The notes under the pieces were generated by a model that saw only the letters and a list, made by a program, of their open reading frames with translations, was not told the DNA's origin and did no database searches. A stretch of DNA of 42,855 nt from an uncultured Pseudomonadota bacterium (GTDB taxonomy: Bacteria > Pseudomonadota > Gammaproteobacteria > Steroidobacterales > Steroidobacteraceae). Where the stretch lies: positions 1 through 42,855 of the forward strand of contig CAISHQ010000094.1 in assembly GCA_903885195.1 (NCBI GenBank). Reading direction: 5' to 3'. The position numbers were made by a program, and so were the translations under genes. Every line of letters begins with the position of its first letter. Within the stretch, counting starts at the first letter, position 1. Shown piece after piece: positions 7,550 to 17,444 of the stretch.

Positions 7550-10468
7550 ATGGGCGCCACGCGCAGCGATCAGATCGCTTCATCTCCGCTTTACGGCAGC
7601 AACGCCGATTACGTCGAATCTCTCTACGAGCAATATCTGGCCGACCCGACCACGGTAAGTCCGACGTGGCGGGAGTATTTCGCCAAATGGCCTCAGCCGA
7701 CTCGGCCGGAGGCCTCGCATCGTGCGATCCAGGAGTCCATCGCCGCACGCGCGCAGGCGGCCCGCCAGGTTGGCGGCGCCGTGGCCGCAGCGCTCGATGG
7801 CGATGCGAGCGCCAAGCAGGGCGCCGTCTCGCGACTCGTACAGATCTACTCCAACCGAGGTCACCTGACCGCCAAGCTCGATCCACTCGGCTTGATTCGT
7901 CGCGAGCGGCCGCGGGTGCTCGATCTCGATTACTTTGGCCTGAGCGAAGCCGACCTCGATACGCAGTTTTTCACCGGCAGCCGGGTCAACAACGTCCCCG
8001 CGCGGGCGACGCTACGCGAGATCATCGCCACGCTCGAGCACGTGTACTGCGGTTCGGTGGGTGCGGAATTCGCCCACGTCTCCAACACGGAAGAGCGACT
8101 GTGGTTGCAGGACGAATTCCAGTCCGGGCGCACGCGGCATGCGTTCTCGGCCGAGGAGCGCAAGAATATTCTCTGGCAGCTGACGGCGGCCGAAGGCCTC
8201 GAGCGTTACCTGCACACCAAGTACGTCGGTCAAAAGCGCTTCTCGCTCGAGGGTGGTGATTCGCTTATTCCGCTGCTCGATGATGTGGTGCAGACCTCGG
8301 GCGGCATGGGCGTCGAGGAATTCGTCATCGGCATGGCCCATCGTGGTCGCCTGAACGTGCTGGTCAACGTGCTGGGCAAGGCGCCTTCGGTGCTCTTCAG
8401 CGAGTTCGAGGGCAAGTACGACATCTCCCAGATCAAGGGATCGAGCGATGTGAAGTACCACAAGGGCTTCTCCGCTGATCTGCGCACGCCGGGTGGCAAC
8501 GTCCACGTCGGACTCGCGTTCAACCCATCGCATCTCGAGGTGGTCAACCCGGTGGTTGAGGGTTCGGTGCGCGCGCGCCAGGAGCGACGCAGCGATGTGC
8601 GCGGCGAGCGCGTCGTGCCCTGTCTGATCCACGGCGATTCGGCGTTCGGCGGCCAGGGCGTGGTCATGGAGACCATGCAGCTGTCGCAGGCTCGCGGTTA
8701 CTACACCGGCGGCACGGTGCACATCGTGGTGAACAACCAGGTGGGTTTCACCACCTCAGACCCGCAGGACATGCGTTCGACCATGTACTGCTCGGATGTC
8801 GCGAAGATGCTGGAAGCGCCGATTTTCCACGTCAATGGCGACGATCCCGAGGCCGTGGTGTTTGTCGCGCGCCTCGCCATGCAGTATCGGCAGCGCTTTC
8901 ATAAAGACGTCGTCATCGATCTCGTCTGCTATCGCAGGCTCGGCCACAACGAAGCCGACGAGCCCGCGGCCACGCAGCCGGTGATGTACAACGTCATCCG
9001 CAAGCATCCGACGACTCGCAAGCTGTATGCCGATCGGCTGGTGGCCGATGGTGTGCTGACGCAGTTCGAGGCCGATGGTCTCGTCGAGCAATACCGCGCC
9101 GGACTCGATGAAGGTCGACCGCAGGCCAAGGCCTCGCTCGGCATGATCGGCAACAAGTACACGGTCGACTGGAGCGCCTACATGCGCAACATCGACTGGA
9201 CTGCGCCGGTGGTTTCCGGTGTCGAGGGGCGCCGTCTGAGGGCGCTCGGCGCACGGCTCGTGGCGGTGCCCGCGGGTCACTCGCTCCATCCGCGGGTGCA
9301 GCAGGTTATCTCGAACCGGGCCAAGATGATCGCCGGAGAGCTGCCGCTCGACTGGGGCTGTGCCGAATCTTTGGCCTACGCCTCCTTGCTCGAAGACGGC
9401 TACGGCGTGCGCATTTCCGGTCAGGACTCGGGGCGTGGCACATTCTTTCACCGGCACGCGGTGTTGCACGATCAGCAAACGGGCCGCACGCACGTGCCGC
9501 TCGAGCATATCGCCGAGCGGCAACCGCGGTTCACGGTGATCGACTCCGTGCTGTCGGAGGAGGCCGTGCTCGCTTTCGAGTACGGCTACTCGCAGACGGA
9601 CCCGGGTGTCCTCGTTGTCTGGGAAGCCCAGTTCGGCGACTTTGCCAATGGCGCGCAGGTGATCATCGACCAGTTCATCAGCTCGGGCGAGTCCAAGTGG
9701 GGCCGCTTCTGTGGTCTCACCCTGTTCTTGCCGCACGGCTACGAAGGTCAGGGTCCTGAGCACTCTTCCGCGCGTCTCGAGCGCTTCCTGCAGTTGTGCG
9801 CCGAAGCCAACATGTCGGTGTGCGTGCCCTCGACGCCGGCGCAGATGTTCCACATGCTGCGTCGGCAGATGCTGCGCGAGTTCCGCAAGCCGCTCGTCGT
9901 CATGACCCCGAAGAGCCTGCTGCGCCACGAAATGTCGGTCTCTTCGCTCGCTGATCTCGAACAGGGCTCGTTCCGCAACATCATCGACGAGATCGACCCG
10001 GTCGATCCAGCCAAGGTGCGTCGGGTCGTATTCTCGAGCGGCAAGGTGTATTTCGATCTGCTCAAGGCGCGTCGAGCGCTCGCGGCAGAAGATGTCGCCC
10101 TCGTGCGCCTCGAGCAGATCTATCCGTTCCCGGCAGACGAGTACGCCGCAATCATTGCGCGTTATCCGAACGCGGCGGAAATTGTCTGGTGTCAGGAAGA
10201 GCCGCAGAACCAGGGTGCCTGGTACCAGATCCGGCATCGGTTCGAGCGGCCTCTGGGCGGCAAGCGCGTATTGCTGTACGCCGGGCGTCCGCCGGCTGCT
10301 GCACCGGCCACGGGCATCGGCAAAATACACGAGGCCGAACAAGCGAGCCTCGTGCAGGCTGCGTTGACTTCACCGGCACGCCAGGACGACAACCGAACCA
10401 CCAAGCGCCTCTCCGAGCAGGCGACCGAACCGGCGCGTGAAGCGACGACCGGTCGCCGCAAGCGTTGA
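7550..10468 (+). CDS. sucA: 2-oxoglutarate dehydrogenase E1 component
   Basis: SucA is the thiamine-diphosphate-dependent decarboxylase of the 2-oxoglutarate dehydrogenase complex (TCA cycle). The N-terminal segment starts with the [16 protein letters not shown]-type motif that contacts the other subunits. H264 in AHRGRLNV and the NPSHLE motif line the active site, and GDDPE (430-434) begins the ThDP/Mg region, ending near GHNEADEPA. The C-terminal transketolase-like domains are complete. At 972 residues it is about 40 longer than E. coli SucA; the excess is mainly a charged, disordered tail after the normal end (about 940-972). The ATG at 7550 fits the family N-terminus. sucB follows after 16 bp. 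Confidence 0.97.
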   Translation: MGATRSDQIASSPLYGSNADYVESLYEQYLADPTTVSPTWREYFAKWPQPTRPEASHRAIQESIAARAQAARQVGGAVAAALDGDASAKQGAVSRLVQIYSNRGHLTAKLDPLGLIRRERPRVLDLDYFGLSEADLDTQFFTGSRVNNVPARATLREIIATLEHVYCGSVGAEFAHVSNTEERLWLQDEFQSGRTRHAFSAEERKNILWQLTAAEGLERYLHTKYVGQKRFSLEGGDSLIPLLDDVVQTSGGMGVEEFVIGMAHRGRLNVLVNVLGKAPSVLFSEFEGKYDISQIKGSSDVKYHKGFSADLRTPGGNVHVGLAFNPSHLEVVNPVVEGSVRARQERRSDVRGERVVPCLIHGDSAFGGQGVVMETMQLSQARGYYTGGTVHIVVNNQVGFTTSDPQDMRSTMYCSDVAKMLEAPIFHVNGDDPEAVVFVARLAMQYRQRFHKDVVIDLVCYRRLGHNEADEPAATQPVMYNVIRKHPTTRKLYADRLVADGVLTQFEADGLVEQYRAGLDEGRPQAKASLGMIGNKYTVDWSAYMRNIDWTAPVVSGVEGRRLRALGARLVAVPAGHSLHPRVQQVISNRAKMIAGELPLDWGCAESLAYASLLEDGYGVRISGQDSGRGTFFHRHAVLHDQQTGRTHVPLEHIAERQPRFTVIDSVLSEEAVLAFEYGYSQTDPGVLVVWEAQFGDFANGAQVIIDQFISSGESKWGRFCGLTLFLPHGYEGQGPEHSSARLERFLQLCAEANMSVCVPSTPAQMFHMLRRQMLREFRKPLVVMTPKSLLRHEMSVSSLADLEQGSFRNIIDEIDPVDPAKVRRVVFSSGKVYFDLLKARRALAAEDVALVRLEQIYPFPADEYAAIIARYPNAAEIVWCQEEPQNQGAWYQIRHRFERPLGGKRVLLYAGRPPAAAPATGIGKIHEAEQASLVQAALTSPARQDDNRTTKRLSEQATEPAREATTGRRKR

Positions 10469-10484
10469 TCAGGAAAATCATCCC

Positions 10485-11711
10485 ATGACCATGGAAATCC
10501 GCGTTCCCCAACTTCCCGAGTCCGTCGCCGATGCCACGCTGGTGGCTTGGCGCAAGCAGCCCGGTGAGGCCGTCTCTCGAGACGAGAACCTTGCCGATCT
10601 GGAAACCGACAAGGTGGTGCTCGAGGTGCCTGCTCCGGCAGCAGGCGTCATCAAAGAATTCAAGGTGGCGCAAGGTGCCACCGTCAAGAGCGGCGACTTG
10701 CTCGCGATCTTCGAGCCGGGCGCTGCCGCGGCCAAGACTGCGCCCGCAGCGAGCGTCGCTGCGGTGGCTGCTGCACCGGCTCCGTCGGCAGCCAAATCCG
10801 GCGCCGCCGAGAAGTTGAGTCCTGCCGTGCGCCGCGCGGTCGAGGAGAGTGGCGTCGATCCTGCCGCCGTCAGCGGCTCGGGTCGCGATGGTCGGCTGAC
10901 CAAGGGCGATGTGCTGGCTGAGGCCAGCAAGCAAAAGAGCGCGCCGGCCGCGGCACTCGCGGCGGCCAAAGTCGCGGCCAAGGCATCGGCGGTCGCGGCT
11001 CCCCCGGGTCCCCGCGCCGAGCAGCGCGTGCCAATGACCCGTCTGCGTCAGCGCATCGCCGAGCGCCTGGTTCAGGCGCAGCACTCGGCGGCGTTGCTGA
11101 CGACGTTCAACGAAGTGGACCTCACCGCCGTTAACGAATTGCGTGCGCGGCACAAGGATCGCTTCGAAAAGCAGCATGGCGTGAAGCTGGGCTTCATGTC
11201 TTTCTTCGTCAAGGCCAGCATCGAGGCGCTGCGCAAGTTCCCGGTGATGAATGCGGCCGTCGATGGCACGGACATCACTTACCACGAGTTCTACGACATC
11301 GGCGTTGCGGTCTCGACCGACCGAGGTCTCGTCGTGCCCGTGCTGCGCAATGCAGAGAACATGAGCTTTGCGGACATCGAGCGACAGATCAACGATTTCG
11401 GTACCCGTGCGCGGGCCGGCGGGCTCGCACTCGAGGAACTACAAGGCGGCACGTTCACGATCACCAACGGTGGCGTGTTCGGCTCCATGCTCTCGACGCC
11501 GATCGTCAACGCACCGCAGAGCGCGATCCTCGGCATGCACAAGACGCAGGACCGCCCCGTGGTGGTGAACGGCGCCATCGTGGCGCGACCGATGATGTAC
11601 CTGGCGGTCAGCTACGACCATCGCATCATCGATGGTCGCGAAGCGGTGCAGTTCCTCGTGGCAATCAAGGACTGCCTCGAGGATCCGGGTCGCATGCTGA
11701 TCGGTATCTGA
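10485..11711 (+). CDS. sucB: Dihydrolipoyl succinyltransferase (E2 of 2-oxoglutarate dehydrogenase)
   Basis: The 408-residue E2 core protein has an N-terminal lipoyl domain with the lipoylated lysine K43 in [10 protein letters not shown], an Ala/Pro-rich linker and a peripheral subunit-binding domain (about 107-143, [16 protein letters not shown]). After a second linker comes the acyltransferase domain with catalytic H379 and D383 in SYDHRIIDG. It transfers succinyl from lipoyl-lysine to CoA and forms the structural core of the complex. The ATG at 10485 has AGGA ten bases upstream; a second ATG at 10491 lacks good spacing. It is flanked by the E1 and E3 genes of the same complex. Confidence 0.97.
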   Translation: MTMEIRVPQLPESVADATLVAWRKQPGEAVSRDENLADLETDKVVLEVPAPAAGVIKEFKVAQGATVKSGDLLAIFEPGAAAAKTAPAASVAAVAAAPAPSAAKSGAAEKLSPAVRRAVEESGVDPAAVSGSGRDGRLTKGDVLAEASKQKSAPAAALAAAKVAAKASAVAAPPGPRAEQRVPMTRLRQRIAERLVQAQHSAALLTTFNEVDLTAVNELRARHKDRFEKQHGVKLGFMSFFVKASIEALRKFPVMNAAVDGTDITYHEFYDIGVAVSTDRGLVVPVLRNAENMSFADIERQINDFGTRARAGGLALEELQGGTFTITNGGVFGSMLSTPIVNAPQSAILGMHKTQDRPVVVNGAIVARPMMYLAVSYDHRIIDGREAVQFLVAIKDCLEDPGRMLIGI

Positions 11712-11724
11712 AGCGGAGAGCGAC

Positions 11725-13152
11725 ATGAGTGAATTCGACGTCGTCGTCATTGGCGGAGGCCCTGCAGGCTACCCGGCGGCGATCCGTGCCGGACAAAACG
11801 GGCTGAAGGTCGCCTGCATCGACGAGTGGAAAAACTACGATGGCAGCACGGCCTTCGGAGGCACCTGCCTCAACGCCGGCTGCATTCCCTCGAAAGCCTT
11901 GCTCGAGTCCTCGGAGCTCTTTCACCGGGCCCAAGTCGAGTTCGCGGCGCATGGGATCAAGACCGGTACGCTGTCGTTCGACGTGGCCGCGATGCAAAAG
12001 CGCAAGAGCGGTATCGTCAAGACTATGACGGGCGGCATCAATCAGTTGCTGAAGTCCGCCGGGGTGACGGCCCTGCAGGGTCATGGGCGGCTGCTGCCGG
12101 GGCGACAGGTGGAGTTCACGGCACACGATGGTGCCCAGCAGACGCTGACTGCGCGACACGTGGTGCTCGCGAGCGGCTCGACGCCGATGCCGCTGAAGAG
12201 CGCACCCTTCGATGGCAAGCACATCGTCGACAGCTGGGGTGCTCTTGAATTCACGGCAGTGCCTAAGCGCCTTGGGGTCATCGGCGCCGGCGTGATCGGT
12301 CTCGAGCTTGGCAGCGTTTGGCGCCGTCTCGGTGCCGATGTGGTGGTGCTCGAGGCAATGCCCGCTTTCCTTGGGATGGCGGATCAACAGGTGGCCAAGG
12401 AAGCGCTCAAGCACTTCAAGAAACAGGGGCTCGACATTCGTCTCGAGGCTAAGGTCACCGCAGCGCGCGTTGCGGGCGACGCCGTGCAGGTCGAATACGC
12501 GGATGCCGCCGGTGCTACGCAATCCCTGACGGTGGACAAGCTGATCGTCTGTATCGGTCGACGGCCGAACACGACGGGTCTGTTGGCCGACGGAACCGGC
12601 GTGCACATCGACGAGCGTGGCTTCATCAAGGTTGATGACCATTGCCACACGGGCGTCGAGAACGTCTGGGCAGTGGGTGATTGCGTACGCGGCCCCATGC
12701 TCGCGCACAAGGGCAAGGAAGAGGGCGTCGCGGTCGCCGATCGCATCGCAGGGCTCTACGCGCACGTCAACTATTCGGCCATTCCATCGGTCATCTATAC
12801 GGCGCCCGAGATCGCCTGGGTGGGCGCCACCGAGGAGCAGGTCAAGGCGAGTGGCCGGGCGTACAAGGTCGGCAACTTTCCGTTCATGGCCAGTGGCCGC
12901 GCTCGGGCCATGGAAGCAGGCCAGGGTTTTGCCAAGGTGATCGCGGCGAAAGACGACGATCAGATTCTCGGGGTACACATCATTGGCCCGATGGCGGGCG
13001 AACTGATCGGCGAGGCGGTGCTCGCGATGGAGTATTCGGCGAGCACCGAGGATCTGCAGCGCACCATTCATGCGCATCCGACTCTGTCGGAGGCCCTGCA
13101 CGAAGCGGCGCTCGCGGCCGACAAGCGCGCGATCGACATGCCTAATCGCTGA
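11725..13152 (+). CDS. lpdA: Dihydrolipoamide dehydrogenase (E3)
   Basis: The 475-residue flavoprotein reoxidises dihydrolipoamide with NAD+. It shows the FAD-binding GGGPAGYPAA motif (10-19), the redox disulfide C48/C53 in GGTCLNAGCIPSK, the NAD-binding GAGVIGLELG motif in the centre and the C-terminal HAHPTLSE, in which H451 and E456 form the proton-relay dyad. It starts 13 bp after sucB with GGAG nearby, so it is the E3 of the same operon; it may also serve pyruvate dehydrogenase and glycine cleavage. No sucC/sucD follow: the next gene is convergent relA. Confidence 0.97.
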   Translation: MSEFDVVVIGGGPAGYPAAIRAGQNGLKVACIDEWKNYDGSTAFGGTCLNAGCIPSKALLESSELFHRAQVEFAAHGIKTGTLSFDVAAMQKRKSGIVKTMTGGINQLLKSAGVTALQGHGRLLPGRQVEFTAHDGAQQTLTARHVVLASGSTPMPLKSAPFDGKHIVDSWGALEFTAVPKRLGVIGAGVIGLELGSVWRRLGADVVVLEAMPAFLGMADQQVAKEALKHFKKQGLDIRLEAKVTAARVAGDAVQVEYADAAGATQSLTVDKLIVCIGRRPNTTGLLADGTGVHIDERGFIKVDDHCHTGVENVWAVGDCVRGPMLAHKGKEEGVAVADRIAGLYAHVNYSAIPSVIYTAPEIAWVGATEEQVKASGRAYKVGNFPFMASGRARAMEAGQGFAKVIAAKDDDQILGVHIIGPMAGELIGEAVLAMEYSASTEDLQRTIHAHPTLSEALHEAALAADKRAIDMPNR

Positions 13153-13179
13153 GCCGCGACGGCTCGCCGTCACGGCGGC
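13153..13179. terminator. GC-rich hairpin between convergent lpd and relA
   Basis: The 56-bp gap holds the inverted repeat GACGG-CTCG-CCGTC (13158-13171), which can be lengthened by flanking GCCGC/GGCGGC with a small bulge. There is no T-run on either side, so it is not a textbook intrinsic terminator. It could slow polymerase from both directions or protect 3' ends. Confidence 0.35.
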
Positions 13180-13208
13180 GCCTGCGCGGGGTCCGGCGGC
13201 AATTGGCG

Positions 13209-15098
13209 TCAGTCAGCGGGCATTGCAGCGCCGGTCCACTGCACTTCGAGACAGCGCGCGCCGTGCGTGGCACGCATGCGTGTGAGGTTGGCGCACCGTT
13301 CGGCGTGCACCGTGACGCCGCGGCCGAGCGTCAGATAGCCCACTACGGGTTCGGGTGCCACCGGAGCGCAGCAACGGCCAATGGTGAGCGGCAAGTCACC
13401 TAATCCTACAAGTTGCAGTGGCCCCTTCGTCGTGCGTGACGGCGTCGGCTTGCGGGGTTTCGGTGCGCTCGCGGCCGTTCGCGAGGTGAGCGGGCGCAGC
13501 AGTTGCGCGACGTTGATTTCCCCTTCGCCCAACCAACGAAAGAGTTCGCGCGGATCGGCGGCCTTGAGTTCACGTGCGAGCATCGGCGCCAGATCGAGCC
13601 CCAAGCCGAGTCGCGCAAGTTCGCGCTCGGCGATCGCGCGCCCCTCCGCCTCGTTGACGTCCGCATCGCGTCGCCTGAACCAACTGCGCAGCTTCGCGCG
13701 GCTGCGGGGTGAGGCGAGGTAGCCGTCCTGGATCAGCCAATCGCGGCTCGGTGACTCCTCCTTGCCGGCGATGATTTCGACGACTTCGCCGTTGGTGAGG
13801 GTTTGCGTCAGCGGCACGATACGTCCGTTTATTTTTGCGCCACGGCATCGATGGCCGAGACCCGTGTGTACCTGGTACGCAAAGTCGAGCGGTGTCGCGC
13901 CGCGTGGCAAGTCGATGACCTCGCCGCGCGGCGTCAGTGCGTAGACCCGATCCTCGAACAGATCCGCTCGCACGCGATCGATGAAGTCCGCATCCGGCGT
14001 CGCCGCACCGTCCTCGGTTGGTTCCAGCAGTTGTCGCACCCACTCGATCTTCTGCGCGTAGCTGGCATCCCGCGGGCCGCCTTCCTTGTAAACCCAATGC
14101 GCCGCGACGCCGAGTTCGGCTTGCTGGTGCATGTCATGCGTGCGGATCTGCACCTCGATCGGCAGCGACTGCGGGCCGATCACCGCCGTGTGGATCGAGC
14201 GGTAGAAGTTGTCTTTTGGGGTTGCGATGTAGTCGTCGAATTCGCCTGGAATATACGTCCAGCCGCCGTGCACGACGCCGAGTGCGGCGTAGCAATCGCG
14301 GATGCTGGCGCACAGGATGCGTACCGCGCGCACGTCGTACAGTTCCTCGAAGGCGAGCTGCTTGCGCTGCATCTTTCGATGGATGCTGTAGATGTGTTTC
14401 GCGCGACCGCTGACTTCCGCCTCGATGCCTTCGCTCGCGAGGCGCGCCTGCAGTTGGGCGCGAAACTCCTCGACGTAGCGCTCGCGATCGACACGTTTCT
14501 CGGCGAGTGCTGCAGCGATGTGCCGGTAGTCCTGTGGCTCAAGGTAGCGGAAGGCCAGATCCTCGAGTTCCCACTTCACTTGCCAGATGCCGAGACGATT
14601 GGCGAGTGGCGCGAATACGGCACGGGTCTCGGCGGCCAGACGCCGCTGAGCCGCCGGCGGCAGGTCCCTCGCGGCACGCATCCGTGCGAGCTGAATGCCG
14701 ATGCGCGCCACGACAAGGCGTGGGTCGGCGACGATGGCAAGCAGCATCTTGCGCAGCACTTCAGCCTGCGCCTCCTGCAACCCGCCCTCCGGATCCCAAT
14801 GGGCGGCATCGGTGAATTCGCCGAGTCGAGCGAGACCTTCGATCGAGCTCAGCGTCGTCTTGTCCACCTCCTTGGGGAGCGGGGTTGAGGCCAGGGGTTC
14901 TGCACTCGGATGTTGCTGTGTTTCGCGGATCAGCACCGCCACGGCGAGCTGCGCATCGTCGGTGAGTGCCGCGACCACGCCCGCAGCCGCTCTGCCGCAG
15001 CCGAGTGCAGGTTCCGGCCACCCCAGCGGTCGCAACAGGGCGACGGCCTCATCGATGGCGTGCTGCATGGCGGGTGGGACGGCGTCGGCGACGCGCAC
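13209..15098 (-). CDS. relA: RelA-type (p)ppGpp synthetase lacking the C-terminal ACT domain
   Basis: RelA makes (p)ppGpp on starved ribosomes. The 629-residue protein has a degenerate hydrolase domain without the HD metal site. The synthetase domain carries the G-loop region KHIYSIHRKM and the acidic EFDD motif (286-289), the RelA form as opposed to the RxKD of SpoT. A TGS domain follows (VYALTPRGEVIDLPRGATP), then a helical region and the Cys-containing ZFD/RIS domain with C576-C577. The protein ends there; the roughly 80-residue ACT/RRM domain of E. coli RelA (744 residues) is absent. The GTG start at 15098 has AAGGAG six bases upstream. The gene is convergent with lpd and divergent from ruvC. 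A separate SpoT is expected elsewhere. Confidence 0.93.
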   Translation of the reverse strand: MRVADAVPPAMQHAIDEAVALLRPLGWPEPALGCGRAAAGVVAALTDDAQLAVAVLIRETQQHPSAEPLASTPLPKEVDKTTLSSIEGLARLGEFTDAAHWDPEGGLQEAQAEVLRKMLLAIVADPRLVVARIGIQLARMRAARDLPPAAQRRLAAETRAVFAPLANRLGIWQVKWELEDLAFRYLEPQDYRHIAAALAEKRVDRERYVEEFRAQLQARLASEGIEAEVSGRAKHIYSIHRKMQRKQLAFEELYDVRAVRILCASIRDCYAALGVVHGGWTYIPGEFDDYIATPKDNFYRSIHTAVIGPQSLPIEVQIRTHDMHQQAELGVAAHWVYKEGGPRDASYAQKIEWVRQLLEPTEDGAATPDADFIDRVRADLFEDRVYALTPRGEVIDLPRGATPLDFAYQVHTGLGHRCRGAKINGRIVPLTQTLTNGEVVEIIAGKEESPSRDWLIQDGYLASPRSRAKLRSWFRRRDADVNEAEGRAIAERELARLGLGLDLAPMLARELKAADPRELFRWLGEGEINVAQLLRPLTSRTAASAPKPRKPTPSRTTKGPLQLVGLGDLPLTIGRCCAPVAPEPVVGYLTLGRGVTVHAERCANLTRMRATHGARCLEVQWTGAAMPAD

Positions 15099-15149
15099 AG
15101 CGAACTCCTTCTCGGCTGCCGTTGGGCTGCTCGGGGTCAGCCGATTCCG

Positions 15150-15160
15150 GGTATCATACC
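15150..15160. promoter_or_regulatory. Palindromic -10 element between relA and ruvC
   Basis: GGTATCATACC is a perfect 5+1+5 inverted repeat. It reads as -10 box TATCAT on the plus strand (15152-15157) and TATGAT on the minus strand (15158-15153), so it may start transcription both ways, toward ruvC (ATG 15200) and relA (GTG 15098). No strong -35 box is visible on either side. Confidence 0.4.
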
Positions 15161-15199
15161 GGCATCGTTTTCGGGCACATTTTCCGGGGTCGCGAACGC

Positions 15200-15829
15200 A
15201 TGCCGCGTTATCGGTCGAAGTCCTGGCGGGCCTTTCAACCGCGATCGTCGGCTACGGCTGAATCGGCTACCGCTGAATCGGCTACCGCTGAAGTTAAGCC
15301 GTCCGTTGCGCCGCCCAAGGCCATCTTGCGTGGTGCGTGTCGCATTCTGGGCCTCGATCCGGGATCGCGTCGCACGGGCTACGGCCTGATTGAGGTCAAC
15401 GGCGCTGAGATTCGCTGTCTTGCGCAGGGCCGTATCGAGGTTGACGGCTTGCCGCTCGTCGAGCGGCTGGCGCGTATCCATGCGGGAGTTGCCGATCTCG
15501 TTGTCCTGCATCGACCGCAGGAAGTGGCGGTCGAAAAAGTCTTCGTCAATCGCAACGTCGAAAGTGCGCTGAAGCTCGGTCAGGCGCGGGGGGCAGCTCT
15601 CGCCGCGCTCGGCCCGACCGTCGAGCTCGCTGAGTACGCGCCGCGGGCGATCAAGCTCGCCACGGTGGGCTTTGGTGGTGCCGACAAGATGCAGGTCGTG
15701 CACATGATGCGTACGTTGCTGCAGCTGCCCGGCAAGGTGACGAGCGATGCCGCCGACGCGCTCGCCGTGGCGATGTGTCATGCGCAGCATCGCCGGCTCG
15801 GAGTACTCATGGCCGGAGGTGTCGGGTGA
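15200..15829 (+). CDS. ruvC: Holliday junction endodeoxyribonuclease RuvC
   Basis: RuvC cuts Holliday junctions symmetrically during recombination, guided by RuvAB. The RNase H-like core begins with ILGLDPGSRRTGYG (D53), and contains E112 in VEKVFVNRN and D183/D186 in SDAADALA, matching the four acidic residues of the family. From the ATG at 15200 the protein is 209 residues, about 46 longer at the N-terminus than E. coli RuvC. The extra segment is basic, then holds three SATAE repeats. A TTG just before the core (around 15327) could be an alternative start. The stop overlaps the ruvA start (GTGA). Confidence 0.95.
   Translation: MPRYRSKSWRAFQPRSSATAESATAESATAEVKPSVAPPKAILRGACRILGLDPGSRRTGYGLIEVNGAEIRCLAQGRIEVDGLPLVERLARIHAGVADLVVLHRPQEVAVEKVFVNRNVESALKLGQARGAALAALGPTVELAEYAPRAIKLATVGFGGADKMQVVHMMRTLLQLPGKVTSDAADALAVAMCHAQHRRLGVLMAGGVG
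15248..15292 (+). repeat. Three 15-bp tandem repeats in the ruvC 5' end
   Basis: The unit TCGGCTACCGCTGAA occurs three times in direct succession (15248-15262 with one mismatch, 15263-15277, 15278-15292). It is in frame and encodes SATAE three times, outside the conserved RuvC core. A length change of one unit would keep the frame. Confidence 0.9.
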
Positions 15830-16410
15830 TCGGCTCGCTGCGCGGGCGTTTGGCCGTCAAGGCGCCTCCCCAGCTGCTGCTCGAAGTCGGCGGAGTGGGC
15901 TATGAGCTTGAGGCACCGATGTCCACGTTTTACGGTTTGCCGGCGATCGGTGAGGAAGTGCGCCTGCTGACTCATCTCGTCGTGCGCGAGGACGCGCACG
16001 TGCTCTATGGGTTCGCCAGCGAGGCCGAGCGGCAGTTGTTCCGTTCGTTGCTGAAAGTCACGGGCGTTGGACCGAAGATGGCTCTGGGCATCCTCTCGGG
16101 CACCTCCGTCGAGGGATTCGCTGCCTGTGTCACCTTGCAGGATGCGACTGCGCTCACGCGCATCCCGGGTATCGGCCGCAAGACGGCCGAGCGACTGATC
16201 ATCGAGATGCGCGATCGGTTGGCAAGTCCGCTGCCCGCCTCGGGCCTTGGGGTGCCTGCCGCCGCGGGTGCCGAAGGCGAGGCCTTCGCGGCGCTCGTGG
16301 CACTCGGCTACAAACCCGCCGAGGCCAGTCGCCTGCTAAAGGGCGTGGGCGATGAGGTGACGAGCACCGAAGATTTGATCCGCCGTGCCTTACAGGGAGC
16401 TGCCCGATGA
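15826..16410 (+). CDS. ruvA: Holliday junction DNA helicase subunit RuvA
   Basis: RuvA binds the four-way junction and loads the RuvB motor. The 194-residue protein has the N-terminal OB domain (MIGSLRGRL, about 1-62), tandem helix-hairpin-helix motifs ([10 protein letters not shown] and [12 protein letters not shown], about 70-140), a flexible linker and the C-terminal RuvB-binding domain ([16 protein letters not shown]). The GTG at 15826 overlaps the ruvC stop and has GGAGG just upstream; its stop overlaps the ruvB start by four bases. Length is close to the usual 200. Confidence 0.97.
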   Translation: MIGSLRGRLAVKAPPQLLLEVGGVGYELEAPMSTFYGLPAIGEEVRLLTHLVVREDAHVLYGFASEAERQLFRSLLKVTGVGPKMALGILSGTSVEGFAACVTLQDATALTRIPGIGRKTAERLIIEMRDRLASPLPASGLGVPAAAGAEGEAFAALVALGYKPAEASRLLKGVGDEVTSTEDLIRRALQGAAR

Positions 16411-17444
16411 ACGAGCGACTGGTCAGTGCCGAGGGCGGTCGCGAGGACGAAGCCATCGATCGGGCGATACGCCCGAAGCGGCTCGCCGATTACGTTGGTC
16501 AGCGTCCCGTCAAGGAACAACTGGGTATTTTCGTCGACGCGGCGCGAGGGCGTGGCGAGGCGCTCGATCACGTGTTGATCTTCGGCCCTCCGGGTCTTGG
16601 CAAGACGACACTCGCGAATATCCTGGCCACCGAGCTTGGCGTGAATCTGCGCCAGACATCCGGCCCCGTACTCGAACGGCCGGGTGATTTAGCCGCCATC
16701 CTCACCAATCTGCAGGCCCGCGATGTGCTCTTTGTTGATGAAATCCATCGACTGTCGCCCGTGGTGGAGGAGGTGCTGTATCCCGCGATGGAGGACTATC
16801 AGCTCGACATCATGATCGGCGAGGGTCCGGCTGCGCGCTCCATCAAGCTCAGTCTGCCGCCGTTCACACTGGTCGGTGCCACCACGCGCGCGGGCCTGCT
16901 GACTTCTCCGCTGCGCGATCGTTTCGGCATCGTGCAGCGGCTCGAGTTTTACGACGTGACGGATCTGACAAACATCGTGCTGCGCTCGGCGGGCATCCTC
17001 GGGGTGCCGCTCGAGGAGGATGGCGCGGCCGCGATCGCGGCGCGCGCGCGGGGCACGCCGCGCATCGCCAACCGGTTGCTGCGCCGCGCGCGCGACTATG
17101 CCGAGGTGCGTGGCGACGGTCGCATCACCTCGACGATCGCCGTGGCGGCCCTTGATCTGCTGGCCGTCGACCCTGCCGGTTTCGATGCACTCGATCGAAA
17201 GCTCCTGACCACCATCATCGATAAGTTCGAGGGTGGGCCGGTGGGCATCGACAGTCTCGCGGCAGCGATCGGCGAGGAACGCGGCACGCTCGAGGATGTC
17301 ATCGAGCCGTTTCTGATCCAGCAGGGTTTTTTGATGCGCACGGCGCGCGGCCGTATCGCCACCCGTACCGCCTACCAGCATTTCGGCCTGCCCATGCCCG
17401 CACGGGCGGGCGGCGCGCTGCCTCTGTTCGAGGAGGGGGCGTGA
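16407..17444 (+). CDS. ruvB: Holliday junction branch migration ATPase RuvB
   Basis: This 345-residue AAA+ motor drives branch migration with RuvA. Walker A is GPPGLGKT (60-67, K66), Walker B is FVDEIHRL (D111-E112), and the sensor region GATTRAGLL and arginine-finger segment PLRDRFGIV are present. The C-terminal winged helix ends with [10 protein letters not shown]. The start ATG overlaps the ruvA stop (ATGA), and the stop overlaps the ybgC start (GTGA), so the whole run is translationally coupled. Confidence 0.98.
   Translation: MNERLVSAEGGREDEAIDRAIRPKRLADYVGQRPVKEQLGIFVDAARGRGEALDHVLIFGPPGLGKTTLANILATELGVNLRQTSGPVLERPGDLAAILTNLQARDVLFVDEIHRLSPVVEEVLYPAMEDYQLDIMIGEGPAARSIKLSLPPFTLVGATTRAGLLTSPLRDRFGIVQRLEFYDVTDLTNIVLRSAGILGVPLEEDGAAAIAARARGTPRIANRLLRRARDYAEVRGDGRITSTIAVAALDLLAVDPAGFDALDRKLLTTIIDKFEGGPVGIDSLAAAIGEERGTLEDVIEPFLIQQGFLMRTARGRIATRTAYQHFGLPMPARAGGALPLFEEGA

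Noticed and set aside
8756-10342. A 528-codon open frame on the strand opposite sucA, and similar long ones opposite lpd (11665-13173), relA (13803-14888) and amiB/mutL (33896-36383)
   Set aside because: They mirror confidently assigned genes, have Arg/His-rich compositions without family motifs, and arise from the low stop frequency of high-GC DNA.
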